Notes under the pieces: generated by a model | What the model was told of the DNA's origin: nothing | Database searches by the model: none | What the model saw: only the letters and a program-made list of their open reading frames with translations | Origin: Litoditis marina | Taxonomy: Eukaryota; Nematoda; Chromadorea; Rhabditida; Rhabditidae | Assembly: GCA_964036275.1 (NCBI GenBank) | Contig: OZ038440.1 | Coordinates: 11,073,690-11,137,689 of the forward strand | Direction of reading: 5' to 3' | DNA: 64,000 nucleotides | Program-made: the position numbers and the translations under genes | In this document: positions 57,011-64,000 of the stretch, piece by piece | Numbering within the stretch: the stretch's first letter is position 1 | Layout: every line of letters begins with the position of its first letter

Positions 57011-58644
57011 TCACACGTTTTCTGAAAAATTCAGTATTGAAGTGACCGAAGCTGTACTGTAGTTTTTTTCTGTCAACACAGATGATTGGAACAACGACCT
57101 ACAGAGTCAGTACCGTGAAGAGTAATGCTTCCGCCACTTTCTCTCTAGAAAGTGCTCTAGAACTTTTCCGATAATCAGAGCATAAACTGCTAGCTATGGT
57201 ACACAACATCATCCCATTAAACTAGTTTATGTGAGGAAAACTCACGTGTTGTCCGTCGTGTCGTTTTTAGTTCTTTGCTCAAATCTTCGATAGCCTTCGT
57301 TGCTGTCAAGAGATACTTCTTCAATCTGTTCGTCTCATCCACATGCTAAATACAAATCATAGATAGTCAATGTAACAGCTGATTGAAATTGAGTTGAACG
57401 AGAGTCTGGATGTGATCAGAGAGTGACGAATAGGCTGGTGAACATGCGCGCATCCATTAAGTGGGTGCCAAATTTATAAATTCCGGTCTCTCGCCGGAAT
57501 CGAACCTGCGAGAAAAAGTTTCATAGCAGGGTTTAACCACTGCGTTATTAGAGCACGTAACCGGAAAGCTTCGAAATCGAAGACATGAGTGCGTACAAAG
57601 CGGAAAATGAAATGCACAGGAACCTCCCGCCTTTCCGTTGGCAACGACTCTACAATTAAGATTTTTTGTAGTTCAGCTCACCATAGTGTGGAACATACAC
57701 AGTTCCTGTACTTCATCTTCTCCGTTCGGACAGTCTTGGATTCCATTGCACAGATTTTCGTACCTGCAAACTACATGCATGAAGCCGATATTTTTTCTAG
57801 AGAAACTGATACTTGTTGAGCTTAGGAAATAAGTTTTTGGGATCACACTGTCTCAGATAAACTAAACATTGAACGGATTAAAATCCAATTAGCAGAGTGA
57901 ATCATGCGTTATGTCTCTGAGCTGTTCTCCAGTTCCTGGTTTCAAACTTCCTGATGATACGTGGATCTGACATTTCCTCCGATTCTAGTTGTGTTCGTAG
58001 GCTAGAAAGCAAGTTGTTATTGTAATTCACGAGTACATTTCATGTACGCCGATTCACAATCTGTTTTCGTCAGATGAAGGTCTCTGCTCACCGAATACAA
58101 GGCCAGTTGCGGGCGTCTTTCCGATCCGGGGAGGGACAGAAATAAAACTTAGATCCCGACAAAGTTGCCGACGTAGGACAATCTGCAGCAAAACAAGACT
58201 GAGTAACGAAAGAAAAGAACTCCAATAACGAATAATCTGTCTGGATACATGCGAAGTATTGAAAGTAATAACTAAATCTTGTTTTAATTCATTGAAAATT
58301 TGATTTATTAGTTCAGGTACAGTTTTTTAGAGAAATCAATAGAAGTAGAAGTGCTGGAACGTTATTTCAATCCCCCTCCTAAACCGGGTCTCATTTTCGT
58401 CCCGAAATTTGGCGAGAAAGTTGCATTTCTTTCTAAGTTGAAACGTGAGCCATAAAATAGTGTGAAGTACTCACGGGCTGGCCGTATGGACAACAGGTCG
58501 TTGATTGAATTCTGGGTTAACTGCCTCGGCTGAACATTTTCATCGAATAGATCGAAACTCTGAATAGAAAACACCTCTCTGACACCATGAAACGTGAGCC
58601 TTTTTATCATTGACCGAAGTGGTAGTACAAATCAGCCACCACAT
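57011..58644 (-). CDS. secreted LDLa/coiled-coil protein J
   Basis: Exons: 58475-58559, 58092-58182, 57682-57763, 57246-57345, 57011-57021, all in matching phases, with a possible first exon 58594-58644 (MWWLICTTTSV). Exon 2 gives SFDLFDENVQPRQL, matching I. The LDLa module has six Cys: CPTSATLSGSKFYFC, NWPC, ENLCNGIQDCPNGEDEVQELC. The coiled-coil exon reads HVDETNRLKKYLLTATKAIE, then LSKELKTTRRTT. A tiny 11-nt last exon adds NV and TGA. It lies tail to tail with CUB-like gene F, 377 bp apart, and two SINE copies flank its coding exons. The first exon is weak, its signal peptide short and the donor poor, so the true start may lie further upstream. Confidence 0.65.
57475..57655 (-). mobile_element. 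tRNA-derived SINE, copy 1
   Basis: On the minus strand a tRNA-like head with box A-like TAACGCAGTGGTTAAAC and box B GGTTCGATTCC, preceded by the unit-specific segment around GAAATCGAAG. Same family as 58770-58945. It lies in intron 4 of gene J. Confidence 0.65.
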
Positions 58645-58769
58645 GAAAGTAATTGTTTTTCAACTAGTATGAAAATCATTCAAGTAAACTGCTAATTAGA
58701 AACCGCGTAGACGATTTGATATCGGTTTCATTACAATTTAGACGAGGGACGAGATATAGTGAGTGCCAA

Positions 58770-58945
58770 ATATATTAATTTCTGTCTCTGCCGGAGTCGA
58801 ACCTGCGAGCAAAATTTCGTAGCAAAGCGCTAACCACTGCGCTATTAGAGCACAATGATCGCCAAACTTTGAAATCGAAGGCATGTGTGCGTACACAGCG
58901 GAAAGTGAGAATTACAGTGCCCTCCCGCATTTCCGTTGGCAACGA
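58770..58945 (-). mobile_element. tRNA-derived SINE, copy 2
   Basis: On the minus strand box A-like TAGCGCAGTGGTTAGCGC and box B GGTTCGACTCC, with the same 5' unit as copy 1 (CCTTCGATTTCAAAG, and CGGAAATGCGGGAGG against CGGAAAGGCGGGAGG). Confidence 0.65.
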
Positions 58946-61533
58946 ATATACTGTTTCTCCTCTCCAACGATATCTCATCAGGTTTATTCATTTCACGAGA
59001 TCTGCTCCAGGCATAATTTTTGGCTCGCAGTAAGGTGAATGGTGAATATTTCTGGGCGTCCTAGTATCTCTGGCAGAAACAAAGAGAAATGCGTGGTAGA
59101 GTTCACATGACCCTAGTTTGAGCCCCGCTAGTTGCGGTGTCTAACCAATCGACCGCATAAGCAGAAAACAAAGCTGACCTATGTCATTGGAAAAAATAAG
59201 GTAATTCTATGATTTCTGATTGAACATGTAATGCGTACCGCTCGTTTCCAAATTGTGTAATGGGTCGAGGTTTCCTGTATGCAGAGACAGAGGAGAAGAC
59301 TGCCAACCGTCGTAACTATCATCTTCTTAATGGGTTTCGGGAAAAAAACTTGTCTAAAAAGGTCTTGAAAATTACTCAAAAAGTAAATGAAACCCGGAAA
59401 AGATTTCGATTTGTACGTATCAGAAGCATATTTCTAGCGAATTTTTCAACGATTAAGAGTTCGCGGAAACAATGCCATTTAAGTGAATACATTTAAAAGG
59501 GTAAGAACACACAATGGATACCGACAAATGCCGTTGAAAACAATTTCAATGAAGTACAATTATGAATACGAAAAATAAATGGTATAAACTTCTCAAGTTG
59601 TTACTTGGTGTACATTTAGTGTCTAGGAAAAGATGTCCATAAACGACTGAGATGAGACAGATTAGAAAGTTTGATAGCAGACTGTAACTCTGTAGCTTCT
59701 ATTTCGGTCTTTTGCTACCCAAGCCATGACGCGATAGGAATCCGCTCATTTACACTTTAAGTTACCTTAACAAAGGAAACTCTTAGATGTTTCGTGAGCT
59801 ACCGTTAACTGCTGAGAGATTTCAAACTAGGTTATTCAGGACACGATTTCATGAGCTTTTAGTTCAGATTCTATCGCACGGGTCAGGCTTGCATCCAGAG
59901 TTAGCACAATCATTCAGAAATGTCTGAGAATAAACGGAAGTCGGGCAGTGATTCAACTATTGAAAGGAGGTTTCAAATGAAAATGATAGTGCAAATCTAA
60001 CGTTTACATCACGTCACCGTTCCAATTTCACAAAAAGCAACTAAAATATGAGCACATTACGAATTCATAACAATAAATGCGCACTTTCACCACATGTTGA
60101 GCAGTACATTTGTGCCGCTTGAACGTTTTCGGGTACACATTTAGGACACGCTGAATGTCGCTGAACTTTCTAGAAAGGTGAGGGAGACATGAACAACATA
60201 GTCTGTTCGGCAGAGTAGTTTGATTGCAGTTCAAAACTCTGAACATTATCGAGTTTCGATAACTTGGCTATGGTGTTTCAAAGACATTATTAGATCAATT
60301 CACCACGACTTCGGTTCTCCTGAATTTCAAATAAACATACGAGATTATGGTTTTTTGATAAAGTTTGCTTAATGTTTCGTTCAGCATTTTGAATATGACA
60401 TATAAGGAAAATCTGCGCATTTCGATTCAAAAAGCGCTTCACCATTATTAGATGTAGATTCACTAATCAAACGAACTGCATGATTTCATAATTGAGGAAT
60501 AGAGAAGCAGTCACTCGAAAATCAACGTCAAATCATGTCATCCATTTTTAAGCAAAAAAAAACCCTCTACTGTGTATGTATTAAATTCTTCCAATCAACA
60601 AGCACTGAGCGCTCAAGCATACGGAGAGTTCTATCAACAACTGACGTATATTCACACGTATGTTTAAATGAATACCTAATCATAGAGTACGTGTATATAC
60701 CCATAACAAACACATGTGATGGCTGATGGAAAAAATGTTCCTCTAGTTTGCCGGAATTCGTTTAAATTGCATCAGTACTCAGGCGATGCTCGTAGGACTC
60801 ACAGGTTAGAGGAAACGAGAAAATGGCCAACCGCCTAGGTTTAGCTCCCAATTCGCAGACATTCGCAGAATCAGAGAATGTCTGTGTCTCTCTGACCTAC
60901 ACAGACTCTCGTCGAAGATTTGTCAACCTCGTACAGAGGTAGAGCAGAGAATGAACTCTCAAAAAGGTGCTGTTGATCTGCTATTACATACTCAGGGTTA
61001 TTCTCGAAAGCAGTGTGCAAAGTGAGATGCTATCAAGGTGCCGGGATCTGTGAGCATACGCTACACGTTGTTCGGCTAAGAAACATAACTATATATCATT
61101 GATCGTGGCCACTCCATTCAAGAATAACCCGGATTTTGATACGAACCTGCGTTTCTCCAAACGTGCGCTATTTCGCTGCGTATCACAAAACAGTGCGCAA
61201 AGAGAGAGATGCAGGATAGGATGAAGGTGCTGGAATATTTACGGATTCATTTGGCTGACTGGAGAACGCCATAGTTCTAGTGTATCTTGTTGGATGGAGG
61301 TTATGTCGTCGAAGATTACTGGTGCTGAATCACGTGCACATGCATTTATTATCAACTTTTGTTGTCAACACAGCTTTTTTATGGGAGATGGCTCGTCGTG
61401 GTTTTCTAGTGGTAATATGCTGTAATGACGTCAAAAGGTTGATACATCAAAAAACGTCCCTTTCTCTTTTGCACATATCTTATATAAAAGACCAAGCATC
61501 AAAGTTTGAACTCAATATACATACAGCACACAA

Positions 61534-61706
61534 CTGGCAGCGTAGCAATCTCTCAGAAATCTCAAGAGATACCTAATAGGCTCCTCTCGTGAGATTCTGT
61601 TTATTGCTATGTTACAACATCAAGAGTTCACGAATAGCTCATGAGGTATCTCATTAGAAACTCATATGAACTTCTCATGAGCTTGGAGCGTTCGCTACGC
61701 CGCCTG
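61534..61706. mobile_element. MITE of the CTGGCGGCGTAGC family, copy 4
   Basis: Left end CTGGCAGCGTAGCAATC, right end TCGCTACGCCGCCTG, with CTCATGAG palindromes in between. Confidence 0.7.
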
Positions 61707-62755
61707 CTATGTTTGTATGGGCTATTTGTGGATTTGATGCTGAAATTGCTTGGAATGAACATGATGTGAAAACGTTGTAGCTCGACCTAGTTTCAGAGGT
61801 CACCGAGATTCAAGAATAAATTGAAGCGAAATCAGCAAACTGTCGCATGATTGAACAGTTACATTAATAGAACAAACGCATACTTGACAGATTCATTGCA
61901 GTTACTTGATTCAGGCATGTATTCCTCACCGCGGTGCGTAAAATAAAATTGAAGGAAGGATTGCAGAAGGCCAGGAGTATTAAACTATAAAAACTGTTTG
62001 GGTTCTCTATAAATTGGAGAAGAAAGAGTTTTGGCCAGGTTCTCGTGGGTTGTAATTTCAGAGTGAGTATGTGTAGATATGAGTACGTATGCTAGAACGA
62101 CCCGTCACCTTCATCCCATCCTGCGTCTCCTCAAACATACGCTATTTCTCTGCTCTTACATCCCATCGGTATACAAGTGGCGCAAAATAGCGAGGTGGAG
62201 CGAAAGACGCAGGATGAAATAAAAGTGCCGGGATTTCATAGCAAACGTACAGCGTACTCTGAAGAGAGTAGTCAGGATAAAAGTGGATCTCATGAGAGAT
62301 TCTATTGATTGCTGTGCTTCAATAAAGTTCGGGAGTTGCTTATCAGGTGTTCAAGAGATTCTTATCATAAACTCATATGAGTTTCTTATGAGGTTGGAAG
62401 ATTGCTACACCGCCAGCAACCATGTAAATCAGCAATAAACACTCACGAGTGGGTCTGTTTTGCACGTTCCATGAATTTTCCTAGCAGGCTATCTTATATA
62501 ATAAGTTGTTCAAGCCTATACTAAGCCAACATTTACCTGTTACAATGAGGAGCGTAATAAGAAGCTACTTTGTTAAGAATTCGCTGACGTGAGACGTACT
62601 ATGTCTGTTCTCACTAACAGGTCTCAGACGCATGAAATGTCAGGAACATGCAGAAATAGAATTATAATTATTGCGTAATATTTGGTTACAAACTTGAACC
62701 AATTTCTACTGATGATTATTATGGTCACGTAAAACGTGACCGTAGAACATATTAA

Positions 62756-63182
62756 AGAAACCGTTCCGCTATAATTCGAGTTCCACGAAAAATTTAAAAC
62801 TTCCCATAGAGCATGAAAAAACTTTCTGATTGAAAATTTGTGAAATTTGCATAACATCAAGCCATGAAAAAGGAACGTGATCATTTTCACTGTGACGCAA
62901 CTGGATTTGTTTTACTTACATCCATATTAATTTTCCTTTTTTTAATTCCAATTGTGTATTCGTATGTGATGGAGTGTTTTAAAATGATTTTCGCACTTCT
63001 ATAGGCTATTTTGAGAATACCCCGTACGCAATCCCCCTATCGGTGTCATTACGTAGGCCCCCTTTTTGAGCAAACGCAGCAAGATAAGAATATAAAAGTA
63101 TATATGTTTGATAATGTTTTTTTTATTTGCCATAGGGTCATCTCGTTAACTCAGAAGTCAAAATTAAAGCGGGACGGATTCT
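62756..63182. mobile_element. TTAA-flanked non-autonomous DNA transposon, copy 2
   Basis: 427 bp between TTAA (62752-62755) and TTAA (63183-63186). It matches 9571-10018 along its length in the same orientation, with the same end inverted repeats (AGAAACCGTTCCGCTATAAT and AGAATCCGTCCCGCTTTAAT). Confidence 0.75.
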
Positions 63183-64000
63183 TTAAACAACGTTTTAATG
63201 AGATGCAATATGATACAAGTATAACGGCGTTTCCTAGCTTTCCACGTGAATATTCGATTTACCACTAGTGAACGAGGACAGAAGTTACTTTTCTGAGAAA
63301 AAAAAACTTGACGAGTTACGCAGATATGTAAAAAGAGTCTAGACCGAAAGACGACACAAATGTGCACTTTTTGGAATACATAAATATGCGATGTGTTTAC
63401 GTTTTCTACGTTGACAGCTATTTTATCTTAGAGATGAAAGATGTCCTATATTGGAGAAAAAATAGATATTTGCATAAATTCTCATGCAGTCTGATGAATA
63501 TTTCGCTCCCTGCACTGAAAACAGAGAAGTCAAAAACTTCGGAAAGGATTTTTCTTCTTGTAGTTGAAACTTCATAAGCACAAAACTTGGTGTCGTAGTG
63601 CTATTCAGCAAAATTGTAAGGGTTACAGTCAGTGAGAAAAAAACGAGAGAAAAAACAATAAACATGAGGTGAAGAAAGAGTTTTTTAATATTTCCTATAA
63701 AGCAACCGAAAAACTGATTTGTAGGTTTTTCTTCGAGAACTATTTGAACTACGAGCAGAAGTATAGCAATGACCTAATATCGTTTGAGTTGACCTAAATA
63801 TATGGGAACGGCAGACGGATACGGTACCTCGTACCTTCGGTGGGATAAGATGTGATTATAGTTTGATCTTCTCGCGTTTTACTCGTAAGTCGTTTCAGTC
63901 CTTACCTCTTATGTGCATAGAGACCGAACTACAACTCAGATGAGGTATAACCCTATGGAAAGTGAAAGATGAGAAATGAGCTTTGCGGTTAGATTTGGCT

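Larger units (their letters stand above)
58946..64000. other. 5-kb gene-free stretch with repeats
   Basis: No exon I can support. Contains a CTGGCGGCGTAGC MITE (61534-61706) and a partial one (about 62284-62414). It also has a foldback family with CATCCTGCRTCTC arms (about 61140-61240 and 62100-62240), a TTAA element (62756-63182), and a short foldback near 63853-63934. The next gene presumably starts beyond the right edge. Confidence 0.45.

Overview
This window looks like nuclear DNA from a nematode, probably a rhabditid-type genome. It is AT-rich, with small exons separated by introns of about 100 bp to 3.4 kb. Acceptors read ttttcag, and several start codons lie 0 to 15 bases after a splice-acceptor-like site, as expected for trans-spliced leaders. 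Stop codons are followed closely by AATAAA. The encoded families (GnRH-receptor-like GPCR, small secreted CUB-like and LDLa proteins) fit nematodes. I cannot name a species. Exons were joined by hand from splice signals, reading frame and comparison among paralogues within the window; none was tested against transcripts or a database.

Layout. 1-2440 (+): the 3' two thirds of a GnRH/AKH-type neuropeptide receptor, cut by the left edge. 3695-5989 (+): a small secreted protein with three helical repeats. 6577-30377 (-): a tandem array of four paralogous four-pass membrane proteins (called D, A, B and C from left to right). Their exon sizes and phases are nearly identical. Genes A, B and C share a promoter block carrying two GATA-factor sites; D has one possible site. 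The introns and spacers of this array hold most of the repeats: a 130-bp satellite, large palindromic elements, an inverted pair of about 1.7-kb elements and many MITEs. 30904-42446 (-): an LDLa/coiled-coil secreted protein (H), a two-domain CUB-like protein (E) and a second CUB-like gene that seems to decay at its 3' end (G). 46198-48398 (+): an LDLa paralogue (I). 49342-50943 (+): a mucin-like single-pass membrane protein (L). 53516-56633 (+): a third CUB-like gene (F), tail to tail with a third LDLa gene (J, 57011-58644, -). About 58.7-64 kb has no gene I can support, only MITEs and foldback repeats.

Reading across the window: three CUB-like and three LDLa/coiled-coil genes are interleaved over 28 kb, and all are predicted to be secreted or to have been secreted. 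CUB-like genes in nematodes are often gut-expressed and pathogen-responsive (family knowledge). The four tetraspan genes carry intestinal-type GATA sites. A gut-surface or host-defence neighbourhood is therefore plausible, but it is an inference. The other main feature is a dense, diverse set of non-autonomous elements. These include a hAT-like element built from a CTCGAAA minisatellite with a perfect 8-bp target duplication, and a TTAA-flanked pair.
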